A stretch of 64,000 nucleotides of DNA from NCBI GenBank assembly GCA_036924085.1, contig JAVGWX010000005.1, positions 98,924,672-98,988,671 on the forward strand, written 5' to 3'. Below, piece after piece: positions 1 through 41,600 of this stretch (its first letter is position 1; each line of letters begins with the position of its first letter). The stretch is from Ariolimax columbianus. Its lineage: Eukaryota > Mollusca > Gastropoda > Stylommatophora > Arionidae. The position numbers and the translations under genes were made by a program. The notes beneath the pieces were generated by a model. It was not told where the DNA came from. It did no database searches and saw only the letters and a list, made by a program, of their open reading frames with translations.

Positions 1-289
1 TGTAACATGAAGAAAAAAATATTACAGCATTACGTTTCTTTCGTCACAAGAAAAGAAAAGCGACAAAATACCTTAAAAAAGCAGCTATTTTCATTAATTT
101 ATTTATTCACACTCAAGTCACCCTACCTACACACCTGACTTATTTTTTAAGAAAGAAAAAAAAACAATAAAGAAAAACAACTGTCTAAAGAAAATAACGA
201 GAAAAACAACTGACTACCCAACCTTATGATAAACTCAGCCTAATAGTAATCAAGTCTCTAACACTCCATCCCCGACAGCTGTGGTTGCC
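1..289. other. AT-rich flank, no gene seen
   Basis: No open frame, splice pattern or repeat boundary could be supported here. The promoter and a first non-coding exon of the enolase gene could lie here or upstream, because the first coding exon is preceded by a splice acceptor rather than by a promoter. Confidence 0.4.
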
Positions 290-855
290 TTTGAGACTAC
301 CTTTGATTTGTTTACCTTAACACCACATGAAGGAAGACTAGCGTCTGGTTAGTCAAGGTCAAGCAAAATATACTGGCCAAGACCCTCACCATGACTTCCC
401 AGCAGTCCTCAGTAGAAACGGACTTTTTTCATGGCAGCCTGGCTGTGAGTGACACGCAGTTGAAGCCAAGGATAGCACAACCGTCTAGAGAACCCTGGTC
501 CACCTTCTTCAACACGCTCTGGATTTTTTGTTTTTGTTTTTGCATTCGTCTTATTTCTCTAATCCCCAAGGCAGTGTGCGTTGCACTGTGGATTTTATTT
601 TGCGCCTGTCAGCCCAGTGCATCCGACTTGAGCATGCATTTTATGTAAGGGTCTGCTTCGTCCTGCATTTTCTAAGGGTTTGCTTCCCCGGGGTAACGGC
701 CAGTGCTGTGGTGGGGATCGAACCCAGCACCTTCTGGTTGTGAGCCGTGTCACTTAACCACTAGCCCACGCCTTCCCCTGATCGGGATGTGAGGAAAGCT
801 ATTGCAATCTGCCACTTAACGTCCTTTTCAGGGTACACAAAAGTAGACGTACTCA
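290..855 (+). repeat. SINE-like repeat family C, split by a nested SINE
   Basis: The blocks 320-522 and 779-850 match, in the same order, the repeat at 20600-20990 (opposite strand) and partly that at 45990-46303. The two halves are separated here by the family A SINE at 523-778, so this older copy was a landing site. The middle, around the words for gcagcctggctg, is shared with family B, which suggests related composite SINEs. The outer boundaries are approximate. Confidence 0.55.
523..778 (-). mobile_element. tRNA-derived SINE, family A (nested)
   Basis: Read on the - strand it starts with a tRNA-like head: box A resembling TAGTGGTTAAGTG and box B GGTTCGATCCCC, here slightly diverged. A body of about 150 bp follows, then an A-rich tail (T-rich on the + strand at 523-540). 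Nine copies of this family occur in the window. This one interrupts the family C repeat. Confidence 0.8.
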
Positions 856-1099
856 TTGTGGACATTCGTAAACAACCTAAGCACTACACACAACTATCGT
901 TAGTTGCGTTTTATTATATGTTTGAAAAGTAACTGTGACCCTATTTTTACCTCCTCAAAACTCACACTTCTGATTTTTTGCTCAAACAATAACTCTGATA
1001 ATACGACTTCCTTCCATTTGATGTCTATTTCTTACTTTTGCCCTTTGTCTTGTTACTGTCTACAGAGTTTCTGGAAGTTTTCTATTGAAACCTACAGAC

Positions 1100-31419
<30,320 letters not shown>

Positions 31420-31500
31420 AGATGTGCCCAACACTAGAGCTGTGACACTTCTAGTATACTCCAGCTGTGACACTTCTAGTATACTCCAGCTGTCTCCAGT

Positions 31501-31506
31501 ATTAAA
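31501..31506 (+). terminator. Candidate enolase poly(A) signal
   Basis: ATTAAA lies about 80 bp after the stop, the only near-consensus signal close by. A 25-bp direct duplication occupies most of the 3' UTR between (31438-31487). Confidence 0.4.
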
Positions 31507-31689
31507 GTTGCTTATGTTTCACTTGATATTAATGCTGGTTTGTAGTTCTGTCATAAGATTGTTAGAGATGGCAACAACAAATGCTACAGTGAATAGTCAT
31601 AGTTAGCATCTTATAAACTTTAGTTCTCTGGTATTTAGCTATTAGACCTGGCAGGTCGCTCAAAAATGTTTTCTTAATTTGCTCTCAAA

Positions 31690-31990
31690 TAACCATACCT
31701 GGGTCAAGATGCAGCTGTGAATGAGCTGACAGCAGCCAGACTCATAGCTGGCTGTTTGTATCAGAGTCAGCAAACCATGGCAGACCAAGACCCTATTCCG
31801 CTTCCATGTGGCGGCCCTAGAAACAGGCTGCACTAGTGCAGTCTGGCCAACTGATAGGGATCGCAAATCCAATACTAAAATAAGCTAGCTGAAATCAGAT
31901 GCGTTGGGCTGAAAAGTGCAAATACCGCAGCCTCATTGTAAACGACATAATGTCCTTTTCAGGACAAATGCACAAGAAGAAATAGTCACA
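31690..31990 (+). repeat. Family B relative
   Basis: ctgtgaatgagctgacagca, cagagtcagcaaaccatggc, ccaagaccctattcc, aaacaggctgcac and then gaaatcagatgcgttgggct occur in family order, ending in gcacaagaagaaat. Same subfamily as 26820-27130. Confidence 0.6.
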
Positions 31991-32134
31991 TCGAGGAGTG
32001 TTGTGGCAAAGTGACACGGCTCACAACCCGAACTTGCTGGATTGAAATTCTTGAAACGGCAAAGTCGAACACCCTATGGTAAGTAAGCCAACCAAAAAAT
32101 GTTTGCTGAAATGGAATGCACTGAGTCATTAGTC

Positions 32135-33795
32135 GCAATCTTCTCCCATCACCATACAGTTTTGTCCCACACATTAGCCCTTCTATTTCCCTCATAAAAC
32201 TAGCAGTCAGTCTCAGCCTTCTCCCATCACCACAGTTTTATCCCACACATTAGCCCTTCTATTTCCCTCATAAAACTAGCAGTCAGTCTCAGCCTTCTGC
32301 CATCACCACAGTTTTGTCCCACACATTAGCCCTTCTATTTCCCTCATAAAACTAGCTGTCAGTCTCAGCCTTCTCCTATCACCAGTTTTGTCCCACACAT
32401 TAGCCCTTTTATTTCCCTCATAAAACTAGCTGTCAGTCTCAGCCTTCTCCCATCACCATACAGTTTTGTCCCACACATTAGCCCTTCTATTTCCCTCATA
32501 AAACTAGCAGTCAGTCTCAGCCTTCTCCCATCACCACAGTTTTGTCCCACACATTAGCCCTTCTATTTCCCTCATAAAACTAGCAGTCAGTCTCAGCCTT
32601 CTCCCATCACCAGACAGTTTTGTCCCACACATTAGCCCTTCTATTTCCCTCATAAAACTAGCTGTCAGTCTCAGCCTTCTCCCATCACCAGACAGTTTTG
32701 TCCCACACATTAGCCCTTCTATTTCCCTCATAAAACTAGCAGTCAGTCTCAGCCTTCTCCCATCACCATACAGTTTTGTCCCACACATTAGCCCTTCTAT
32801 TTCCCTCATAAAACTAGCAGTCAGTCTCAGCCTTCTCCCATCACCACAGTTTTGTCCCACACATTAGCCCTTCTATTTCCCTCATAAAACTAGCAGTCAG
32901 TCTCAGCCTTCTCCCATCACCATACAGTTTTGTCCCACACATTAGCCCTTCTATTTCCCTCATAAAACTAGCTGTCAGTCTCAGCCTTCTCCCATCACCA
33001 TACAGTTTTGTCCCACACATTAGCCCTTCTATTTCCCTCATAAAACTAGCTGTCAGTCTCAGCCTTCTCCCATCACCATACAGTTTTGTCCCACACATTA
33101 GCCCTTCTATTTCCCTCATAAAACTAGCAGTCAGTCTCAGCCTTCTCCCATCACCACAGTTTTGTCCCACACATTAGCCCTTCTATTTCCCTCATAAAAC
33201 TAGCTGTCAATCTCAGCCTTCTCCCATCACCATACAGTTTTGTCCCACACATTAGCCCTTCTATTTCCCTCATAAAACTAGCAGTCAGTCTCAGCCTTCT
33301 CCCATCACCACAGTTTTGTCCCACACATTAGCCCTTCTATTTCCCTCATAAAACTAGCAGTCAGTCTCAGCCTTCTCCCATCACCATACAGTTTTGTCCC
33401 ACACATTAGCCCTTCTATTTCCCTCATAAAACTAGCAGTCAGTCTCAGCCTTCTCCCATCACCACAGTTTTGTCCCACACATTAGCCCTTCTATTTCCCT
33501 CATAAAACTAGCTGTCAGTCTCAGCCTTCTCCCATCACCATACAGTTTTGTCCCACACATTAGCCTTTCTATTTCCCTCATAAAACTAGCAGTCAGTCTC
33601 AGCCTTCTCCCATCACCATACAGTTTTGTCCCACACATTAGCCCTTCTATTTCCCTCATAAAACTAGCTGTCAGTCTCAGCCTTCTCCCATCACCATACA
33701 GTTTTGTCCCACACATTAGCCCTTCTATTTCCCTCATAAAACTAGCTGTCAGTCTCAGCCTTCTCCCATCACCATACAGTTTTGTCCCACACATA
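32135..33795. repeat. 78/76-bp minisatellite between the two genes, higher-order structure
   Basis: Twenty-two units, each with ttttgtcccacacattagcc, cttctatttccctcataaaa and gtcagtctcagccttctccc. Units of 78 bp (with cagttttg preceded by ata or aga) and 76 bp (without) alternate. Between 32540 and 33160 a 310-bp super-unit of 78+78+78+76 occurs twice. On the - strand 78-bp units keep a repeating 26-residue frame (MREIEGLMCGTKLYGDGRRL and onward), which stops at each 76-bp unit. No evidence that it is translated. Confidence 0.93.
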
Positions 33796-33799
33796 ACTA

Positions 33800-34840
33800 T
33801 CTATTTATCTCATATGACAGCTGAAGAAGCACATGCTGTCACTCTGCTCCTCATGTGGAGCCAACAGAATTATAAACCATGATCTACTATTTGTCTTTGT
33901 AATTTGTTGAACAGATGGCATCTAAGAGTATATTGTCTGGTTTGTAGTCTGAATATTGGTATATGACCTATTCTTGGAACTGTTATACCAGACTCTGGGT
34001 GTTCTCTGTAGAAAACATATCACTAACACAATACAGATTCTCATCATTCATTCACCTCTACCAGAAGCTTCCAGTCAACACTTCTTGCCACAGCAGACAA
34101 TATAAATCAATGTTTTATTTCTTTATTTGTCTTCTTGTTGGATACCACATGATATTCTTTCTAATATTGTAATTTGTTTTCTATCATTGTCATCAATCAA
34201 AGAGTTGTATTTGGATATCTACATTGTTGCATAGACAAATTACAATTCTATCCATCTTCATACCTCTCTAGGTGCCTTCTCTCAATGCCTTTCTTGGCCT
34301 TCCCAACTTCCTGTTTCCTTGTGTAGTCCATGTCTGAGCCTGATCCAAGCTCAGATAGTCTCAGTCCTAGTTACAACTACTTAAATATCCCAAATACATT
34401 CCTCAACTCTGTTAGTACTTCATCTCAGTGTCTTCCTTGACCTCTTCCCAGCTTCATCTTCCACCCTTACTAGCTTCTACATCCCAAGTGTATTCCTATC
34501 ATTCTCGTGCCATTATTCACATCAGAAATTAAAACACTTGAGTATTCTAATCACATTCTTCAACCCTGCCAGTACGTGCTCTGTGTCTTGTCCAACTTCA
34601 TCTTGTGTATCCCATATTTGTGTTGCGCTATTATTCAATGACATCAGTGTTGGTCACTACATCAAAAATGAAAATATTGAAACATCAAAATCCCAAGTCT
34701 GTCACAATAACTACATTTCTATTAGATCACTCCGTCACACCATGTGGTCTCAGTCAAATCCTCTACTTGGGTTGTGTGTGTTTGTTCCTTGAGACAAGGT
34801 AAGAACAAACATGTATATTTCAGTCAATGTTCATAATGAA
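33800..34840. other. Intergenic/3' UTR side of LSG1, nothing recognised
   Basis: T- and C-rich DNA downstream of LSG1 on the - strand. No coding signal was found. It could include the LSG1 3' UTR, depending on which poly(A) site is used. Confidence 0.35.
34114..34127 (-). terminator. Candidate LSG1 poly(A) signals
   Basis: On the - strand AATAAA occurs twice, at 34127-34122 and 34119-34114, about 1.3 kb after the LSG1 stop. They are the first consensus signals I noticed beyond the 40-bp array; the distance makes this tentative. Confidence 0.25.
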
Positions 34841-35417
34841 ATATCCAAATCCTTATGGTGCCTCCATTACAACTAATTAAATATCCAAATCCCTATGGTG
34901 CCTCCATTACAACTAATTAAATATCCAAATCCCTATGGTGCCTCCATTACAACTAATTAAATATCCAAATCCCTATGGTGCCTCCATTACAACTAATTAA
35001 ATATCCAAATCCCTATGGTGCCTCCATTACAACTAATTAAATATCCAAATCCCTATGGTGCCTCCATTACAACTAATTAAATATCCAAATCCTTATGGTG
35101 CCTCCATTACAACTAATTAAATATCCAAATCACTATGGTGCCTCCATTACAACTAATTAAATATCCAAATCCCTATGGTGCCTCCATTACAACTAATTAA
35201 ATATCCAAATCACTATGATGCCTACATAGCAAGTACTTAAATATCCAAATCACTATGGTGCCTACATAGCAAGTACTTAAATATCCAAATCCCTATGGTG
35301 CCTCCATTACAACTAATTAAATATCCAAATCCCTATGGTGCCTCCATTACAACTAATTAAATATCCAAATCACTATGATGCCTACATAGCAAGTACTTAA
35401 ATATCCAAATCCCTATG
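34841..35417. repeat. LSG1: 40-bp minisatellite derived from the end of LSG1
   Basis: Fifteen units at an exact 40-bp step, each with attaaatatccaaatccctat then a ggtgcctccattacaacta word, or a catgatgcctacatagcaag variant near the gene. Read on the - strand each unit contains catagggatttggatattta plus a, the last six LSG1 codons with the stop. The first unit is the real end of the LSG1 reading frame; the others lie downstream in the 3' flank. Confidence 0.95.
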
Positions 35418-35624
35418 AAGTCTCCTCAACTTCTCTTTACTATTTCTATTGTTGTGTTTCTTCCATGGCTTATTTGATATGCTGCTTATAGAGCTCATGC
35501 TCCCTGGAAAACCACCAGTGGCAGATTCTAGAGCTACAGGTGTTCTTGAGCTGTTCTGAAGGGAACTTGCCCCAACAACCTCTGACAGACTCCCGTTGCC
35601 TCTGTAGTGGATCTTGCTGTGTTT
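35397..35624 (-). CDS. LSG1: LSG1 last exon
   Basis: The acceptor is atgttccacag. It encodes 75 residues: [18 protein letters not shown], a Ser-rich stretch, then [20 protein letters not shown] and HRDLDI, with stop TAA at 35399-35397. The basic tail is a family hallmark. The final codons lie inside the first unit of the 40-bp array. Confidence 0.92.
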   Translation of the reverse strand, partial: KHSKIHYRGNGSLSEVVGASSLQNSSRTPVALESATGGFPGSMSSISSISNKPWKKHNNRNSKEKLRRLHRDLDI

Positions 35625-38600
35625 CTGTGGAACATATGTTTAAACCGTTAATAATATGACAGAACAATCCTTGATTCCCTGCTAAAATATTGATGACTCA
35701 AGACCCTTCCCCAATAAAAACAATTTCGATGGCCTGAGGACCCTTGAAAAAGATCTTGAGATTGTGACATGTAGATGATTTTTGTGCTACTTTACCTTCC
35801 TAAAACAACTTTATTTACCAAAAGCCATTCAAATATTTCACTTGTTTAAGTTCCTTCTATAGTTCCTTCTATACTCAGGAAAAAATTGCACATTTGGTGA
35901 TCTCAAATTAATTAATATTCCGGACAATAAATGAGCAGACATCTCATGTCATATATAGATTTTAGCACATTGAATGATGAATTCAAATCTGGCCACTACA
36001 TACCAAATTTAATTCAATATTTAGTGTACAGAATGTATCAAAGCAGCTAATGGCATACTTGTAATGGTGGTTTCTGTAGCAATTCATTTTGCATGAAGAG
36101 GTTGCTGGTCCAATGCACATCCCTCTTTTATCTTATTCCATTTGTGCTCTTTATCCTGTTGAAGATGGATGCGTCAGACTGAAGGGTGCAAATATCACAG
36201 TCAAGCTGTAAACTAGCGGCACAACGCATTCCGCTCTCTAGACTACATTCTGCTTCTTGAAAAGCCCTGTTCAGGGCTTGATAGTGGGAGATTGAGAATA
36301 AACACAGAAGAAAAAGAAGTTCTCCTTACAAAGCATATAACCACTTTCTCTACAGGATGCTAGAGTGAAAGCAATTTGTGCGTTCTGCATTGGTGTTTTC
36401 TGTAGACATTTTACAAGATTAGGTTGCTAACACCATGCAGGAATCCTTTTTAAGTTTACAAAATCTTGGCAGGCTAAAGTGGTCCTATTCTACACTGCTC
36501 AGGTACCACTTTTATGCATTATGTATGGTGGATGTAATTAGTCTTACCTGAGCAAAAAACTCCTTGTCTATAGCACTTCTGATCTGTGGTGGAGGCTGCA
36601 ACAATAGAAATAGGAACAATGGCAACAAACGTTATTGTAGGAGTGAGTGTAATGTAGGAGTAAGTGCAATGTAGGAGTGAACACACTGTAGGAGTGAGTG
36701 TAATGTAGGAGTAAGTGCAATGTAGGAGTGAACACACTGTAGGAGTGAGTGTAATGTAGGAGTAAGTGCAATGTAGGAGTGAGTGTAATGTAGGAGTAAG
36801 TGCAATGTAGGAGTGAACACACTGTAGGAGTGAGTGTAATGTAGGAGTAAGTGCAATGTAGGAGTGAACAGACTGTAGGAGTAAGTGCAATGTAGGAGTG
36901 AACACACTGTAGGAGTGAGTGTAATGTAGGAGTAAGTGCAATGTAGGAGTGAACACACTGTAGGAGTGAGTACTCAAGTTCTGACTTGACTTCACCATTC
37001 TTTAGCCAAGGGGAGTACAAGTCTTCTTGTCTGTTTCATATGGCTTAAAGTTTCTACAGGATGTGGGAGACAGCCACCCCACAATCAACCTTCTTTAGTC
37101 ACTGTTCCCTAACAAGGTTACATTGATCCTATTCTTGTATCCACATGTACAAAGGTGTCAGCAATGAGAAAGCCTATTTAGCCATCATCAGTACAGCAAT
37201 TCTTGGACAAGCTCTATGGAGATACCTTTAGCCACAGGCTGACCACAGCTATCTTTAGAGATTCAAGTTGATGTCTAAACACATACGTCAATGAAGAAGT
37301 GCATGGGAACTGCTTGGGCTCTATACTGCTATCATTAAATCCTAGCTTGGATGATAATGAATGAAGCCATGACTATTTCAGAGCAGAGGCACTGAGGGCG
37401 GCAGTGGAAGAAATGGTGACACATAAAGAAAATGAAAGCCACATAGTCCTGCTTACAGATGCTCTGGCCGTAGTCACAGCGCTAAAAAGCCAGAAAAACA
37501 CTGAGCTTAATGACTTAAGAGCAGCACTCTGTCAACTATGCCAGCAGTCCGCACCAAAAAGGGTAGTGGTACAGTGGGTCCCATCACACTGCAACATCCA
37601 AGGCAATGAGGAGGCAGACAGACTGGCAAAAGAAGGTGCAAGACTACCACAAACAGATACTAGTATGACGTACGAAGAGTCAAAACGGCTTATTAAAGCC
37701 AGATACATGACCAAATGGGAAATTGAACATACCGGCTACACCAAAAACGATGCCTATTACCAGTTGAACAGAAGAGAGCAGGTCGTTGTCTTCAGACTTC
37801 GCACTGGCCACAATAGACTGAGGTACCACCTATTCAACAAATTGAAGATAGGTGGTACCGACGAATGCCCGTGTGGTACCAAGAAAATGACCGCTGAGCA
37901 TCTGCTGCAGAACTGCCCGACATACGAGGATCAGAGAGAGCAGATGTGGCCATCACCAGTGGAACCACAAGACAAGCTCTATGGCAGTGTCGACAGCCTC
38001 AGGATGACCGCCGCTTTTTTCGAAAAAATAATGGTTACTGTCTGACTGCGTACGAAGAAGAATGAAGCCTTGACTAAATCCTAGCTTGGATAATAATGAA
38101 TAGAGCCTCGACTAAGTCATATCTTTAATGATAATAATGAAGAGCCTCGACTAAGTCATATCTTTAATGATAATAATGAATAGAGCCTCGACTAAGTCAT
38201 ATCTTTAATGATAATAATGAATGAGGATTTGACTAAATCATAACTTAAATGATAATAATGAATGAGGATTTGACTAAATCATAGCTTGAATGATAGTAAT
38301 AAATGAAGACTCGACCAGGGATGGAGAAACTGGCAACTCCCAAACAGTCGCTCTATAATTTATGTACAACAATAATGACAGACATTTAAAGGTAGAAAAC
38401 TTCCCAACTCATGGATCATTTGGAAGTGTCCATCATGGTTTGTATGAAAGCTCTAGAATAAACACATATAAGCATACAAAATACATTGATACTACCAGCA
38501 TTGCTAACAACTTCTAGGTGAACAGGAGATATAATGTAAGGCATTCAAATTTGACATAATATAATCCATCTGTTTCCCCTTGGCAATACAAATGATTTAT

Positions 38601-41600
38601 ATTTGTAGCTGTCATCTTGAGTTTCACTCATGAGATTTTGCTGCCCTGTTTTACTTCCTATATATCTTGCTGCTTTATGCAATAGCAAGAATAGATCACC
38701 TGCTAAATCAGCTGGTTGTTATTAAATTTTATTTGTTGTTTATAGACCAGCTAAATGATTATGTTTGCCTTCGGTGGGTGACTATTCTTTGTGTGGTTTT
38801 TCTTTTGGGGGGTGGAAATTGTGTATAATTGTCTCTAGTATTCCAGTGTCTCAATACTTTCCATATTACTGTATGGTCTATTCTATCAAAACTATCCAGA
38901 CTGGATTTATAAAACAAGTCACACAACAGCTACAGATTTGTAAGTTAATTGCCTATGAAGTAGTCTCTCCCCGAAACTATACTTAGCCTAGTGCTGCTTT
39001 CTTAGCTTTTATCATGTTCAAATCTTCTGAAATAGTGCACATCAGCCTCATCGATTCTATTTTCCAAACATCCTGAAATGTTTTCTATTTCAAGTGGTAT
39101 TTAATTTATGTTTAATAGAAAAATGTCACAAGGAGCGAGATCTGCCGAATAGGGAGATTGACAGACCTGTGGAATGTGAAATTTAACAAAAAAAACTACT
39201 GCACAAGTTTGTGATGCATGAGCAGGCTTGTTGTCCTGATGGAGTTGCCACTTGCATGCAATACTCGCCTTTTGCGATAAAGTGTGTTCTTCAGATGCAG
39301 AAAAACCTGACTGTAGTACTCCTTAGGTCAGGGTCATGCCATTAACCCATTCTTAGGTCAGGATCATGCCATTAATCCACAATTTATCACATGATTGTTT
39401 TTACAAGTTTTCATAATTTTCGACAAGCAGATCACGAGCAACTGAAACATGGGTCTCTTTCTCATCAGCTGAGAGCAGTTTGCTGGTTATGGCCCCCCAA
39501 GACCGTTCATCACTCTCAACACATTCGTGACATTTATACCATTCATAAACTTTTGGACGAGTCATAAAATCCTCCCCAAAGACTCTGTAACTTTAAGTAC
39601 ATGCCGTTACATATTCCACATTTTTTTTTGAAAAGGCAACTTCATCTATCAATTTTTTTCACCCCATGACAATGCAGTTCACACATGTCAGGTCAAAGTA
39701 CTACTGCAAAAAAACCAGATGAGCAGGGCAGATGCGACTTGGTAACATGAACATCAGGTTTAGTGGTTGACCTGTGCTAGCAACTTCAGGCTGTATCCTG
39801 CAGTTCCAGAATAATGGTGCCAATACGGATACTTAAAAAAAAAATCACATCTCATATAGAGGTCCCTGTGACTCATTTGAACTTCTAATTTATCAAAGGT
39901 AGAAGAAACAGGGTACTACAAGAAACAAACCCCTTCTACATAAGCAATAGAAACTCCACATTTGCCAGACACCCAGATCTACTTACAATTTTGCTGTTAG
40001 GGCGTAAACCCTCAAGGATGGAAACTCTCTCCTTGTCTTGAAACTCTGTTGCATCTATGCCAGGGGGTGGCTCACAAAACAGAAGTTTACCCTACAGATA
40101 GAAAAAGAAAATTGATTTTGTTTACATGGTCTGGTACAGAATTTGAGGAGGTTGTCAAACATTGATTTTGTTTACACGGTCTGATAGATAATCTTAGGAG
40201 GTTGTCAAACAATCAAATGGGATCAAGACGCTGAGCAGCGCATAAGCTGCAGTGGTCAGTCAGCGACCCATAGCTGACTGCTAGCGTCAGGGCCAGCGAA
40301 CCATAGCTGCCAAGACCCTTCTACACCTCCACGCGGTGATCCTGGATAACAGGCTGCAGCAGGGCAGACTGGCTAAGGAGAAAGGATCGAAGAGGGAATG
40401 CTAACCCGGTACTCAAAAAATGCTTGCTGAAGTCGGATGTGCTGGACCGAAAGGTGCAAATATCGCAGTCAAGCTGTAAACTACGACAGCGCATTCCGTT
40501 CTCTGGACTAAATTCTGCTACTTAATCCCTTTCAGTGTTTGGTAGCGAGAGATTGAGAACGAACGCAGAAGAAGAAGAAGAAACAATCAAATACTCAAGG
40601 ATGATTCTTCAGTGACAGAGATATAAGTAAGAAAACAATATTTTGTGCCTGTCTTGACTTGAGAGTATGAGTCATCGGCAATCACCACAACCCTGAAAAG
40701 GCCATTGTTAACCACAGAAATGAAATATTTGAGAACGGTTTTTTGCTTTTCTTGTTCAATGCATGATGCTGGATACCAAAATGTTATACCATAAGCAGAA
40801 TCATCATATTAGATGTTCATTGGCTGTTCTCAACTTATCTGCAAGGTAACAGGTTAGTTTTCTTTTTCCTAGATGAACCGCCACTTATGGCTTATAGACT
40901 TCATCTGCTGTGAACAATCTGGTTTTATGGTAACTAAACCTCACATGTCACCCCTTCTCCTGTTAGTAAGAATGCCACAAAAAGCTGAGAAAGCTAGGAG
41001 TTGGCTTTTGCTGTCAGAGGCTATGTGTTACGCACACATGGGAGCGAGCATCAGGATGAAATTAAGAGGGTATCCTCAAATCCACACATGGCTAGAACAG
41101 AATTTGGAACTCTAAGGTAAGACTAAGTACCTGTGGACTTTCCATTCACCTCAAAGTGGAAATTACATTTCCCAATCCCTACAGAGGTCTACAGAGCTCC
41201 AAATTATGATGACCAAAGCAGGGTTGTCATGTCACACACACTAAGTTCCCTTGACCTCTCGGAGTGTGACCAAACATTTTTTTTTTTTGCGTTCGCCTTA
41301 TTTTCTCTAATCCCCAAGGCGGTGTTTTTATTTTGCGCCTGTCGGCCCAGTGCATCCGACTTCAGCATGCATTTTATGTAAGGGTCTGCTTCCTCCTGCA
41401 TTTTCTAAGGGTTTGCTTCCCCGGGGTAACGGCCGGTGATGTGATGGGGATTGAACCCAGCACCTTCGGCTTGTGAGCCGTGCCACTTAACCACTAGGCC
41501 ATGCCGTCCCCGTGACCAAACATTTGAGATGAATGGATGATCTGCTTCATCGAGTCTTGCAACATTAAGTTCCCTTGACCTCCGAGAGTGTGACAATGCT

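Noticed and set aside
33459..33794. Repeating 26-residue open frames on the - strand (also 32365-33170)
   Set aside because: They arise from the 78-bp minisatellite, stop at each 76-bp unit and show no splice or start context.
36519..37020. Open frames of up to 159 codons on the - strand, all three frames open
   Set aside because: All frames are open because the 15-bp units lack stop words; the composition is His/Thr/Leu/Tyr repeats. The only real coding here is the 16-codon LSG1 exon at 36548-36595.
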